Assembly (NCBI RefSeq): GCF_030272615.1
Contig: NC_081408.1
Coordinates: 606,661,673 to 606,725,672 of the forward strand
Direction: 5' to 3'
DNA: 64,000 nucleotides
Source of the DNA: Cryptomeria japonica
Lineage: Eukaryota; Streptophyta; Pinopsida; Cupressales; Cupressaceae
Shown: piece by piece, positions 9,911 through 22,800 of the stretch
How positions within the stretch are numbered: position 1 is the stretch's first letter
How the letters are laid out: every line of letters begins with the position of its first letter
Translations under genes and position numbers: made by a program
The notes under the pieces: model-generated
What the model was told of the DNA's origin: nothing
What the model saw: the letters and a program-made list of their open reading frames with translations, nothing else
Database searches by the model: none

Positions 9911-10662
9911 TTCATTAGCATAGCAGACTCTCTCCTCCTCTCTTGATCTCTTTTGTTACTTCTTCTATGTGTTATTCTCATTCTTCTATTTGTTGTCCTT
10001 AGTGTTGTCTACTTGAGGACGATGCAAAACATTGAGATCTCTTTTGGTCTCTCTCATGTTGACTCAAAAGACATATGTGTTCCCTTCTTCTAGGTGACCT
10101 TCCTTGATTGGGGAATGAAGAACAATTATGCATACATACATATGATATACATGAATTATCATACAGCATACTAACCCCAAGGAAAGCGAAGTCACCTTGT
10201 GCTTTGTGTTTTGTGTCTATTATCCTTGGGCTTATCTCACACTTGGGGGCTAAATCCTTATGATAACGTGCTCCTTTCCCTTCTCATTTCTTATGTGTAT
10301 CACTACCTTAAAGCAATCACCCCCGGTGAGGCATGTGCGATCGCTTTAACGTAGGGGGGCATACATCCCGTTCATATCTTTTCAAGATACTTGAAAATTT
10401 CGTGACAAATTTAGCTTTGCCTTGAAAATTTTGATATCTTTCTTGCATGACTCATAGTGAGGGAACCTTACTACTGACAGTCATGGTTCTCCCTCACGAT
10501 CTTCCCTTTTACTTTGTCAATCGAAGTCGTAAGATCCTTAGTCCACTGGGGGCTTGGTGTATCTTGCCTCCTTGACGTGGTGAAAGTTTTTCAATGTTGT
10601 TTCCTTGTACTTTACCGGAAGTATTGGCGTATGCTTATACTCCTGCTAAAGTGGGGGCTAAA
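9911..10662 (+). other. Family A 3' non-coding region (outer copy)
   Basis: It is parallel to 6709-7447, with the same hairpin near 10309-10350 and the same polypurine tract GCTAAAGTGGGGGCTAAA just before the LTR at 10663. Small differences such as CTCCTGCTAAAG against CTCCCGCTAAAG mark it as an older copy. Confidence 0.7.
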
Positions 10663-11931
10663 TGTAGCGTCCTAAAATTGTGACACTTGCAATTTCGACT
10701 GCATTTGGGTCTTCACGATGGCGATGCAACATTGAACCTGAATGGAGACCCCGAAACCTGCTTGTGACACCAAAAACTGCATTTTTCTGCACCTTGGCAT
10801 GATCCCTCCTTGCACCCTGCTATCCCAGGAGGTGGGACCATGGCGCCCAGCACCCTGGTCCTTCAGGACCATGGCGCCCAGTGCCCTGGTCCCCTAGGAC
10901 CGTGGCGCCCAGCGCCCTGGTCCCTGGCCCTATTTTGGGCCCGGTCTCCTTTTGGGCATCGGGTCTTTAAGTTTGCAAATTGGAAAATATTGTTTCTAGG
11001 TCGGCCTAAGGTCGGGAAAATCAGTCTATCAGCCCTAGTTGACAAGTATATAAACTACTTTTCCTCTCCTAGAAAGGAAGAGGAAAAAGGAGGACATATG
11101 TGTGAAAGACACGGAAGCAATATTCAAACATTCAAACATTCAAGCATTCAAGCATTCCTTCAAGCAATTGAGCATTCTAAGTCTCCATTCAAGGCTAAGT
11201 GTTGCATTCAAGACAAGGATTCAACCATTGAAGAGGAGATCACATACAACATACAACATACTACATACATTACACCTTCGCATGTAAGAATACAAACATT
11301 CTTACAACAAGGTATCAGTACTTGTTTACATTACAAACATTTACATTTACAGCATTCTCATTTCTTGGTTAATTCCAAAACCGGGGTTTGACCTAAAGGA
11401 AAACCCCTAATCCCTAACCCCCCAATCGTCCTCTCTTTTCTGTGTGTAGGTTGCAGGTACGTGGCTGTAATTGAAGATCTGGAATCCTTGTGCAGAGACG
11501 AACAGATCCCCCTTCATTTCGTGGATTTTTCGGAGGACCGTGTGCACACCGGGCGCCATTGTCTCGTCAACTTTCGCTCAAATTTGCAGAACAACACCAT
11601 CTCAACATTTTACTACTAATTCCAGGTCCGCAACTTCATCCCATATCCCTATCTCTGTTTATAAGCGAATCTTTCTCGCTTCTACATACATTCCTAGTTC
11701 AATCATTCTATCTACATTCTTTACAAAAGAGGGTATCCTTGATGTCTTAACCCTTGAAACTCATTTAGAATCCAACCATGCATTGTGTGGGATTGGATCT
11801 TGTGGGTTTCAACCCCTCTTTTGAATGTAAAGTCTCTCCCAAGTGAAAACTATCAACCCTAGTGACCTCCCTTCTCTCTCCTTGGAGTTGGGGAGGGGAG
11901 AACAACTAGGGTTCGATTTTTCCGCTTTACA
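10663..11931 (+). repeat. Family A LTR, 3' LTR of the outer element
   Basis: It is 1269 bp, starts TGTAGCGTCC and ends TTTACA. It is more diverged from the two inner LTRs than they are from each other. It has three palindromic units at 10834-10926, a TATA box at 11047-11054, and AAACATTC/AAGCATTC repeats around 11115-11165. The ORFs that cross it are GC-rich repeat artefacts. Confidence 0.92.
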
Positions 11932-12223
11932 AAAGCAAATGTTGAAGGATATACACATTATTTATGATGAGCCTACTGTTATATACTGCGATAATTCTAG
12001 TGCTATTATCATGTCAAATAATCCGATGCAACATTCAAAGACTAAGCATGTGTCAATCAAATATTATTACTTGAGAGAGCAAGTCAGTGAAGACAAGGTG
12101 AAGCTGAAGTATGTATTTACAAAGGAACAAATAGCTATTATTTTCACTAAACCTTCTCCTACAAATATATTTGTTTACTTGAGAGACAAGTTAGGGGTAT
12201 CCATCCCTCCTGATGAGAACTAG
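11932..12223 (+). pseudogene. Ty1/copia RNase H C-terminus, interrupted
   Basis: The frame encodes QMLKDIHIIYDEPTVIYCD, then SKTKHVSIKYYYLREQV and FTKPSPTN, the end of a copia polyprotein (RNase H region ending in the normally conserved ADIFTKPLP). Here that motif reads AIIFTKPSP, so conserved residues are lost. The rest of the polyprotein is left of the window, beyond the family A element that inserted into it. The stop is at 12221-12223. Confidence 0.85.
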
Positions 12224-12337
12224 ATGCATTAAGTTGCATCAATCCGGTGGATTTCACAGCCTTATCTTTTCATCTCGATTGGTGAGTTGGTGCTTCTCCT
12301 TTGGTGGATTAGTTTGTTGATCTGGTTATGTATTTCT

Positions 12338-12558
12338 GGGGGAGAGAGATTCATGTTTCTATCTTTAGGGAGAGAGAGTTTGGTTTTTTATTTTGTGAGC
12401 TTTGGCATTACTGTAAAAGGGGGAGAGAGATCATGTGAAAAACTACTTTATCCTTTATTTGTCTTGATCTAAGAGGGAGTTTGCTACATATATCTTCTTT
12501 TCTTTGCATTGATTAATTTTCACATTCATATGTTGCCATCAATGCCAAAGGGGGAGAT
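12338..12558 (+). other. Repeated polypurine tracts upstream of the copia 3' LTR
   Basis: GGGGGAGAGAGA occurs at 12338-12349 and 12419-12430. A variant lies at 12367-12378, and AAAGGGGGAGAT at 12547-12558 directly precedes the LTR. Several tracts before the 3' LTR are known from SIRE/Maximus-type copia elements. Only the last can define the LTR edge. Confidence 0.6.
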
Positions 12559-13800
12559 TGTTGAATATTGTTGGTCATTGCTGCTACTAGGATATGTTGT
12601 TTTTATTGATGTCAACATATTCCTGTGATTTTTTTTGATGATTGTACATTGGGAAGATCTTATGATCTGGTTTGTAGTGTTGGTTTGATGATCGCTATTT
12701 TATAGAGTTCGGTATATCCTCTGGTATATTCCAGTGTGATTAGATCGTGTGCTGAGTTTTTTGGATATTACTTGGGATGGTCATGTGTATCTTCATTTCA
12801 GATGGATCGTAATTTGGTTCTCTGCAAGTTATCTTTCTCTGTGGTAGTTGCTGATTAGTTGTGTTCTTGAGCTTTCAAATGTTGACAGATGAAGATTTGA
12901 AAAGTGGTGTTGGTGCAATTGTTCTGGATGATTCTAACATGCTTACTGGTGTTTCCTAGTCATGTCCTATTTGTTTTGGCTATCTGCATCAATCTTTGTG
13001 TGATTTTTGGTGGTTTCTATCAACTGGTGATAATTTTTATGTTATGCGATTTTTCCTAGTGGTGTAGCATGTTGTGGTTGATCTTGGCATAATTTCCAGT
13101 GGAGTTGTGCATTTGGGAATTTTTTTTAGGACCATTTTATGCTATGGAAATAATTATATTGGTTCGGTGGTCGATCTTTGTATCGTGTGATGTAATTTTA
13201 TAATTGAGGGTTGAGGGTTTAGTTGACCTTGTTGTCAAGCTTGATGAATTGTATATATAAGTGGTATAGTCATGTAATTTAGGTGTCGGTGTTGTGTCTA
13301 CATTATCAGAGAGACATTTATGTGCAAACAAGTGATTTATCCTTCAGTGTTGAGTTTGAGGTGAGATTGGTGTTGTAGGGAAGACATCTGTTCTTAACCA
13401 AAACTGTAATCAGGCATTTGAGATGTTATTCTTTTAGTTCACTTCTTCTAGATTGTATTCCAAATCATATTGCAAGTCAGTGAGACTTCCCTGAGGGTTG
13501 TAGCCTTCCAGGCCATTATATTTGAGAAGTGAGCTCTAGGCAGTGTGCTTGAATGCATGTGCATTCCCCATTTTAACATTTTCACATACTACTGTAGAGT
13601 ATCATCTTACTGTGGGTAGGTTCCCACCATGGTTTTTTCCTTAACCTAGTTTTCCACATCAAAATATTGGAGTTGTGTGTTGTGATGCTAATTTTCTTAT
13701 CTATCTTATTACTGCAGTTTATCAAATATGTGTTTTGTGATTAAGTTTGATATTCCGGTGAAGACTGATTCACCCACCCCCCTCTCAGTCTTCCTTCTTG
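12559..13800 (+). repeat. Copia 3' LTR (right edge uncertain)
   Basis: It starts TGTTGAATATTG right after the last polypurine tract. The right end is placed by analogy with the second copia in the window, whose LTR ends shortly after a CTGATTCACCCCCCCTCTCAG stretch. The same stretch occurs here at about 13767-13788. No second LTR of this element is in the window, so the edge could be off by about 50 bp. Confidence 0.55.
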
Positions 13801-14943
13801 ATTGCTGCTAATAGTGGATGACCTAATTTATTGTTGTGGATATATAAGGTCAATTGCTATGATTATTTTGGATATGAATAGGTATGTGAGAGGTGTCCAT
13901 GATTGATTGTGTGCAATTTCATGTGTGGAAGTTGAAGATTTATGCTCTAAAATATTGTAAAACAATGGAACAAAGAAGTATAAGGTAGAATGTGAAATCA
14001 TTGGATAATGTGCTTAACTGAAACTATACCCAAACATTTGTAGTTGTTGTTCAACAGTTCAAATTCTCTTGTGATCATTTGTAACTCATTTGTAAGACAA
14101 TGAGTCTTCCTAGGGTTGTAACCCTTCTTTATTTGAGCAGTGAGCTCACTAATACATTTGATCTATAATTCCGATGGGGGTTTCCGATGGAGAAGGTATA
14201 TTGTGACCAAATTTTTATTTTTTTAAAAAAATGCACGAATTCTTCTAAATTCTGATGATAATTTCACATTTGGTTTCAACACAGAAGACATTAGCAATGA
14301 AATTTGTTTTTTTTTCAAAAAAGTGCCCGCGTTCATCACAATTGCGACGGCAACGGGCATTATACTTAAAAAAAAAAAAAAAGAGGGCAAGTCATTTGTG
14401 ACATTTGCAATCCCACGCAGGCTTCCGCGTCGAGCTCAACCCTTGGAAAGATCAAACAACACACTCACCATTCAAGGTAGAATCTTCACCTTCATTTCGG
14501 ATTTGCATAATATGATGAATTTCTGAATCTTCACCTTCATTCATTGAATCTTCGGTTTTGCATAATATTTGCATGAGGAATTTTGGATTTGCATAATATT
14601 TACATAATTTATGGAATTGCTTGGGTAGAATCTTCACCATTTGAGGTAGCTGAATCTTCACCTTCATTCATTGATTTGCATATATGAGGAATTGCTTGCA
14701 TCCCACCCATTTCTTGAGCTATCCACTACATTTCACAACTACCCGTGCTTTGTCATTCCTAGGTCATCTGAAGTATTTTAATGTTGCCCCCATGCCTCGG
14801 TTGTCAATGTTCAGTCTTCCCCTTTCGCCACCATGAATTCTATACAACCCAAAGGGAAATCAACCTTTGTTTCTCTTTTCTCTCTCTCTCACCCTTCCCC
14901 TACCATGGCACTAGGATGTATACACAGTAAAGAACGAGCTTAT
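13801..14943 (+). other. Non-coding, degenerate short repeats
   Basis: No gene seen. Between about 14478 and 14690 there are irregular repeats of GAATCTTCACCTTCATTCATTG and TTTGCATAATATTT. A poly-A run lies near 14369-14383. Confidence 0.4.
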
Positions 14944-15118
14944 CAGTTCTAGGGAGGTATCTAGCAGAGGAAGCAGATATGCCTAAGTCTGAGAGCATAC
15001 TATACCGTAGTTATACTATGCTCTCAGACTTAGGCATATCCATGTTTCCTTGCACATTTACAAATGTGCGTGAGAGTCATCTTGAACCAGTTCTAGGGAG
15101 GTATCTAGAAGAGGAAGC
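14944..15118 (+). repeat. Hairpin (28-bp arms) flanked by 31-bp direct repeats
   Basis: The arms at 14977-15004 and 15012-15039 are inverted copies with one mismatch around a 7-base loop. Each arm begins or ends in ATATGCCTAAGTCTGAGAGC or its complement. A 31-bp sequence starting CAGTTCTAGGGAGGTATC lies on both sides (14944-14974 and 15088-15118, one mismatch). It encodes nothing. It could be a tiny fold-back element, an excision scar or a small-RNA hairpin precursor. Confidence 0.75.
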
Positions 15119-18100
15119 TTCATAACATTACAGTTTGTGTCAATATGTTCCAAACATATATGTAAATAAAAATTTGACAAATATACCTCAATTTTGAAAT
15201 GCTTTAATGTTTCTAGAACATGTTAGTGTATGTATCATGGAAAAACATAATGTAGTTGATCATAACTGATGTAACAAAGTTGTATCTTTGAATGCCTTGT
15301 TCCTTGATTATAGATCTATTTTCAATTGATTTGAATTGCTTGATAAAAAAAATGGTAGATGTTGGTTGGAGTTTATAGCGGTTTGAAATGAGAAATAGAC
15401 TTGTATCTATATGCAGCTTGCACCTTTTCAAATTGAACTTTTGGAAAAGTCCAAATTTGGAGAGAAAATTCCTACTATTTGCGAATCCAACATTCATCTT
15501 TCAAATTTTAGTCCAATTTCCATGAATAAGGGTTCCCAAGACCCTAGTCCTAGAAAATTGAGCCATGAGGAACATCGTGAATAAGGGAATGAACCAAATT
15601 TATGGAAACATTCTGAAACCTAAGTACAATTAGGCATAAATAAGGCACAACCACTAAAGTGAGTCCAAACCTAGTGTATATTTACAAAGAGATACAACTT
15701 ATGATGCAATATTTAGCCCCTCTTAGAAAGAGTATGAAATTATGCTCATGTACTCTTGGGAAAATATGGAGAAACCAAATATTCTAAAACCAAGATATTG
15801 AAGAGTCGAGATGACTACAAGTTTGGAAAGGTGGTAGCTCCCAAGACTTATGATATTGCCAATCTACAATATTGAGATAAAAGGGAAGTACAAAGTGAGT
15901 AATATGAGTAACATTGGTAACACACATGGAGCATGCAAAACACAAAGTTATGATATTTATAACTAGTAAGATTCATATATTCTCACTAGGAACCATATCA
16001 AAAAGACAACGCATAGATCTAGGTGTCGTGCTGTCTGAAGTGTACCTGTATCTGCAACCACAATGCACTTAATAAATCATTACAAGCAATGGTTAGTAAA
16101 TTGAAACAATGAAAGACAAAACCATAGCTAATCGACTTATTGCCTCCAGTGACTTGACTACACTTAGATGGAGGATTTTGAAAATGCATGATCTAGCAAG
16201 AATAACATGATTAAGATATATGAGTTCATGATAATTCTAGAAAATGAACTAAGATTAAGATGCAATTAAGATAAAATTAAGCATGATAACATTGCTAAAG
16301 CAGATAAACTATAAGCTAGATGCCTATAGTAATAATGCTTGAATGCATATGATATGAATCAAATGATATGCAAAAATCATATGAAATTGGGACCCTTTGT
16401 GCTAAAAAATGAGGTCTATTTAGAGGATTTCCCAAGGCTAGGGGTGATGTGGCAAGAATCAATGGTCAAGATTGATCTGAAGATATCAATGGTTAAATTG
16501 GAGGAAGTTGGCAAAGGGGGTTGGATTAAAGGGAACATCTTTCATCTCTATGGTGACAAGTGTCAAGAGGCTTCTAGAAGGAGTAGGATGAAAGGGAACA
16601 CTTAGTGACAAGTGTCACAAAGGTTCTAGAAGATGTTGGATGAAAGGGGACATAGTGGTAGGTAGAATGGGTTAGGTTTAGGAATGGTTAGGTTTAGGAG
16701 TGGTAGAAGTTAGGAGAATTTGAATTAAAAAATTCAAATAATATGAAAAGGATAATTAATCTCAACAACTCATAATTGATTTTTTTTAATTAATTAGGGG
16801 ATTTAGAAGAAATGAATTTGGATAGAGGGAATTAATTAATCAAAGGGGTGAGATGAACCTATTTAATAAATCCTTAGATTTATTAATAAGTAGATGAAAA
16901 GGGAAATTTAATCAAATTTCTTAGTGAATTCAATTAAATTGGGAAGGGAGATTAATTAAATAATTGCTTATTTAATTAATTATCTTCAGACCATTTTTAT
17001 GTGTATACACTTGGATTAGTAAGATCCCTATATAGTTACTAGGAGTCATGCCAGAGACACATAAAAGCATGATACCCAAGTTAGTAAGCTCCTCTAACAC
17101 TTAGTCATAGGTCGCATTCTAACAACAAATAGAAGGTCATATCTTGGTAACCTAACTAGCCCATGAATAGTAGCTCAAAAGTTTATCAAATATAGGTTAG
17201 GATAGGAGCCCCAAGAACCTATAATGTGTCTTGTAATGGGTGTTGAAAATAATCTACACTCAAGCCAACAATGGAATGGTAAGAAGGGGGCAGTAGCTCA
17301 ATGGTAGATAAATTTATTAACAAATAGAATGCATTAAGTTGGATTCCTAGCTATTTTATGAGTATTAGCTTAACATTTTCATGCGTAAATAACATCTACT
17401 CCCACCTCTATAGATCCAACTTCCACCATTTGTCCTTCCACAACCTCTAGTCACCTTCATGTACCAAAAACACTAGTGCCACACCTTTAGTACTTACATC
17501 CTTCACTTATCATCCACCATATGGCCTATTTATAAAATTTATTTCTTCTACATGTAAAAGCCATATGCACAAGATGTAATGAAAATTGGTAGATGTAAAA
17601 GCCATATTCCACAACCTTTGCTAAAATCCTTTTTGCCAGTGCCAAAATGTGAGGTTTGTACCAGGATGCGACATCCATCAAAGCATAATAGAGATGAGAT
17701 TTCTAACAAGATGGCATATCAAACAATGTAGGAAAGCATCGATTAAAAATAAATACAAGATTGCAGTTTATAGAGTTAATTTCATTTTGTCTTTTTGTGG
17801 CATTGAATTTCATAGTGTTTTAAAGAAGAAATCATAGTTTTTCCAAAAAATGTGAAAACCCTGCCTAGTGTTTATCGAGAGGAGTAAATAATGTATAGTT
17901 TGGTCTCCCATGCATATAAATTCACCCAAATATGTGGGAAGACCTTTTTTCATGCTATGTATCATATTATGTTGTGTGCAAGGCTCCAAATTAGATTTAG
18001 TACGTGTTTGGGCATGAGGACAGTCTGATATCTCTATGTATCAGACAGTAAAAGGTAGTAAGAGTGAAGAATTTGGTGGGAAGACCAAGAGATTGGTATT

Positions 18101-18564
18101 TTCAAGTGGTTGATGATAGAGAGGGGTGAGGTGAGCCTATGGAACCTTCGGAAGGGTTTTTGGATCAAAACCAAATGAAATAGATTAAATTTTTGTGATT
18201 GTCCTAAGGGTATTGATTGCCACAGTCATAGTTTTACTAGTGATATTGTTTTTGCTTTGACAAAGTTGTGTTTATAAACCCAAGTGTGGACATGTAATGG
18301 AGTCATGAGATGTCTTAAGACTACATCAATACTTAACAACAACATAGTGTGTAGGCACCTAATATATGAAAGGACTACATATTGGAAGGTGTGTGTGATG
18401 ATGCCATGAAAGGTCTGATATCCCTATGTATCCGACTGAGAAAACCAGTGAAAGACAAAAAAAAATGCATTGAGAAGGAAAAAGGTTGAATTGACTAATT
18501 TTTGTTGTTGAAGTGATGTGTGGGGACCCTACCAAGTCAAATACCTTGTGGCTTTGATTTGTCC
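15119..18564 (+). other. Non-coding AT-rich stretch, probably old repeat
   Basis: I see no supported gene. Short ORFs at 16339-16605 and 17649-17837 have no recognisable domain. The stretch 16450-17000, with GTGACAAGTGTCA motifs and many TTAATTAA runs, has the flavour of an old LTR, but I found no partner copy. A weak tRNA-like box A (17291-17305) and box B (17336-17348) are noted as a low-confidence SINE candidate. Confidence 0.35.
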
Positions 18565-19720
18565 TTGTGACCATCAATGAGTGTTGACCCAATAGGAGAT
18601 GTCTTGAGACTGACAATTTTGGAAGTGTGGCCTTGTTGAGCGCCAACACTTATGTGTGAACCCCATCTTCATGTATTATGATTAGTCACCATGATACTTG
18701 ACCATATCCTCATGGTGTTGGCTCAATTCATATTAGTGTGTTTTGTTGAAGAAACATGATATGAGAAGTTTGATGTAGAGGCAAGGATAGAACTCAGTAT
18801 TTCATATTAGGACAACAACCACATTGATTAGGGAAGTCAGATAAGGTCTCTCCAATGTTTAGGATACACAAGGGAAATATTAGTCATGTAAGTATGCATG
18901 AGCATGGGAATGGATAGTTGCTTTCCTTTTAGACTGATTTGGACAATATTTTGAGGATCCTATAAGGAATGACTATCACCATACTCTCGATGACTTCACA
19001 ACATTGATAATGAATTCACATTAGACACTCATGGATTACCCCAATTAGACATTAGTCAACTTAAGATATGATACAAGGATTGCATACAAAAAATCCATTA
19101 GATATGTTTTGAGATGAAAAAGAAGAGTTAAATGGTTTTGGTTGTGGCCATCAATGAGTGTTGACCCAATAGGAGAAGTCTTGAGACTGACAATTTTGGA
19201 AGTGTGTCATTGTTGAGAGCCAACACTTATGTGTGAACCCTGTCTTCACATATTATGATTAGTTGCCATGATACTTGACCCTATCCTCATGGTGTTGGCT
19301 CAATTCATATTAGTGTGTTTTGTTGAAGAAACATGATGTGAGAAGTTTGATGCAGAGGCAAGGATACAACTAAGTATTTCATATTAGGACAACAACCACA
19401 TTGATTAGGCAAGTCAGATAAGGTCTCTCCAATGTTTAGGATACACAAGAGAAAAATTAGTCATGTAAGTATGCATGAGCATGGGAATGGATAGTTGCTT
19501 TCCTTTTAGACTGATTTGGACAGTATTGAGATGATCCTATAAGGAATGACTATCACCATACTCTCACTGACTTCACAACATTGATAATGAATTCACATTA
19601 GACACTCATGGATTACCCCAATTAGACATTAGTCAACTTAAGATATGATACAAGGATTGCATACCACAAAGCCATTAGATATGTTTTGAGATGAAAAAGA
19701 AGAGTTAAATGGTTTTGGTT
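18565..19720 (+). repeat. Tandem duplication, two units of about 577 bp
   Basis: Unit 1 (18565-19142) and unit 2 (19143-19720) are nearly identical, starting near GACCATCAATGAGTGTTGAC and ending near AGAGTTAAATGGTTTTGG. They hold no ORF of note. The junction is direct, so this is a simple segmental tandem duplication just upstream of the CACTA gene. Confidence 0.85.
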
Positions 19721-19851
19721 CAATGATGATAATTTCTATGTTCAAGTAATTTAATTTGGTATATTATACTGAAACGTGATTTCATAACTAACATTTCAAC
19801 TTCTATATAACTAGTTCTATAGCTCGACTTTCTTGCTTGTGAAAAAAGACC

Positions 19852-22800
19852 ATGTCAGACAATATCAGCGAACAACAAAATGAGGAGACAATTGCTAGAT
19901 TGTGGTCTAACTTGAAAAGAAAAGGTGATGGAAAATGTTATTGTCCCTACAAAATTTGTAAGGGGTTAAAGACTCGAAGACTTCTAATCAAAACAACTAA
20001 GAAACACTGTAGGCTGCATGGTCACATTGAAGGTGGACATGATTATCATCCATTGATAAGTTTTTCATTATATCGTTTTAACAATTTATATACATAATAA
20101 ATCAATTGATGATGAGATCATGATCATGGTTTATTTATGTTTATCAATTTTATATAGGTCAAGCACCCCAGAGCACATGATATGGATCAACACAACCTGT
20201 AGAATATGGTTTTCTAAGTGGACAAACATGGAGGTGTGAATATTGAAGCAAAAGATAACGATCCCAAGGAAGATGACGATCATGAGCCACAAAACACAAT
20301 TGAAGATGATGGTACAAATACATTGATCCATGACACATTTAGTACTTGCACAACTGATCATGATGATGAAGATGACCTTGATGTTTTTCATGATGTCCCT
20401 CTACTTGAGAAGGCATCTGAGGCCCTTTGCGAAGGCTCGCAGACAACTCTTCTCTCCATTGTATTGTTTTTGGTGAACTTGAAGGTTATGAATGGTTTAT
20501 CCAACATAACAATCTCACGTATATTAAGGTATGTCATATATGTCATAATAAATGGTGAATCATGATGTACCATTAATATTCTTTATATTAACGAATTATA
20601 TTTTTTTGCTGTAGATTGATAGGTGAGTTTTTGTTACCACCATCAAATATTCTACCTCGCTCATACCGAGAATTATTTGCCATTATGAAAGATATTGGAA
20701 TGGAGTATCAAGCAATAGATGCTTGTCCCAATGATCATATTATATATCATAAACAAAATGAATTTCAAACTGAATGCCCTGAATGTCATATCAGTAGATA
20801 TCGAATAGATCAAATAACAAAAAGGGTTCCTCGCAAGGTTCTTTGCTATATTCCCATTATTCCACGTATGCAACGATTATTCAAGTGTACTATCTTGGCA
20901 CAATTTATGGATTACCATGCATGCAATAGAAATTGATATGACATTATTCGAATGCCTACAGATGGTTCAACATTTATGGACATAGAGGAAAAGTTGCCAC
21001 ACTTTAAAGAAGAACCTCGTAATCTCAGGCTTTCATTGGCAGCAGACGGTGTCAATCCATTTGAAGAGATGAGATCTATTTACTCAGTGTGGCCTGTTTT
21101 TGTTATCAACAATAACATTCCTCCATGGATGTCAATAAAGAGGGAGATCATAATGTTGGCAATGATTTTTTTGGGTATTTTATCATTTAAATATAGTTGT
21201 CTACATTTAATTATAAATATTGTAGTAAAATGGTCATAATAATTATGTAATGTTTTTGTTCATTCGATTAGGTAAGTACCAAGTTAAAGATATGAATGTA
21301 TATATTGAGCCTCTTATCGATGAGTTGTTGGAGTTATGGAATTGTGTCACTATGTATGACATCTCTAGACCAATAGGACAAAGACAATTTCAATTCCATG
21401 TGATGCTTCTATGGACAATACAAGATGCCCCAGGACTAATACATTTTTGTGGTATGTTATAGTGTTTAAGTTGTGCATGAACATTATAATTCAAAAAATT
21501 ATCTTATTTAATCCAATTATACATTATCTTTTAGGTCTTCAAACAAAGGGAAAATTTGCATGTCCAGTTTGTGGTCAAAGATGAAATCTCATCATTCAAA
21601 AAGTTTAGGAAAGCAGGTGTTTGATGAGTATACGCACTTTCTCCACAAAAATCATAAGTATCGAAATTCTGAAAAACATCTTTTCAATGGGAAAGAAGAG
21701 AATACATCAAAGCCACGAAGAATGACACCTCACCTATGGAAGTTGGAATATAATAAAATTAATCATCAAGATAATGCCATTCCATCTAATGGTTTATGTC
21801 ATAAAACATCTTTTCTATTTTGTTTTGTTTACTGATGATGTGATTGATGATCATGAAGGTCATGAAGGCATAAATGACCACTTTCCTAAGGGACTAAAAA
21901 GTTATCCCCAAAAATTTAGTAGGTTGCCCTACTACGAGCAGTTACAAATTGTGCATTTGTTTGATACTATGCATATTGGAAAGAATATAACAGAGACATT
22001 ATGGAAAATATTGGATGGAAGGTGCGACAAAGAAAAAATTATCAAAATATGTAGTGACATTCAAGATTCCAATCATGCAATGATAAATGTCATTCAATCA
22101 AATAGCCATGGAGACCAGATTAATATAAGTGAGCTTCCTTGGTTATTAACGGACCAGCAAAGCAATGTTATAAAAGAAGTCAAATGAAAAATCTGATTTC
22201 CCACAGGATTTGCTGCGAGCATAAACAATCTCATATCAAAGAAAAGTGAATTTGGGCCAGGGATGAAAACACATGATTGACATACCTTCATTAAGGTAAT
22301 TCATGTTCTTTTGTTTTTACTATGTATTTAAGTACTGCGCGTATGTGTACTTTTCATTGTATTATGTTAGAAAAAAATGAAAAGATAATTTTATAATTGT
22401 TGCAGTACGTTCTACCTCTATCTTTCCCAGACGAAAGTCATATATGATCTTAGAAAATACATGAGGTAAGTAGTGATATTTATTCAGTTCGTTGTATAGA
22501 TATTATATTTGCGATTTATTTTACTTGTTATGTAATATATTTTTTTGCGTCTTGAATATCTTGTAGGTGGTTGTCATGTAAAGAAATCCATAAAGAAGAT
22601 ATAAAATATTGGAAGATAAAAATTCCTCATATAATGTGTGAAATGAAAAGGTGTCTACCTCCAGCTTTTTTCAATGCACAAGAACACTACCTCATACACC
22701 AAGTTAAGGAGATTGAATTGTGTGGACCTGTACACACTAGGTCAATGTGGATGGTTGAGAGAAACTTAAAATTTTTGAAGGCTTTGGTTCGACAAAGAGC

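Larger units (their letters stand above)
1..11931 (+). mobile_element. Outer family A LTR element (gag-protease only), 5' part off-window, interrupted by the inner copy
   Basis: This older family A element is seen as two pieces, 1-820 (middle of its gag ORF) and 8685-11931 (rest of the ORF, 3' non-coding region and 3' LTR). Between them lies a second family A element (821-8684). The 3' LTR ends in TTTACA at 11931 and is followed directly by copia RNase H coding sequence, so the outer element inserted into a copia element. Its 5' LTR and 5' target site lie left of the window, so its TSD cannot be checked. It encodes gag and a protease-like region but no reverse transcriptase, RNase H or integrase, which fits the class of terminal-repeat retrotransposons with only a gag domain. 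Confidence 0.8.

Noticed and set aside
10810-11391. 193-aa ORF across the outer family A LTR
   Set aside because: It crosses the GC-rich palindromic repeats and the TATA region of an LTR. The matching ORFs in the other two LTRs are broken at different points, so there is no conserved product.
16339-16605. 88-aa ORF as a gene
   Set aside because: No domain, no splice context, and sequence flavour of an old LTR with GACAAGTGTC repeats.
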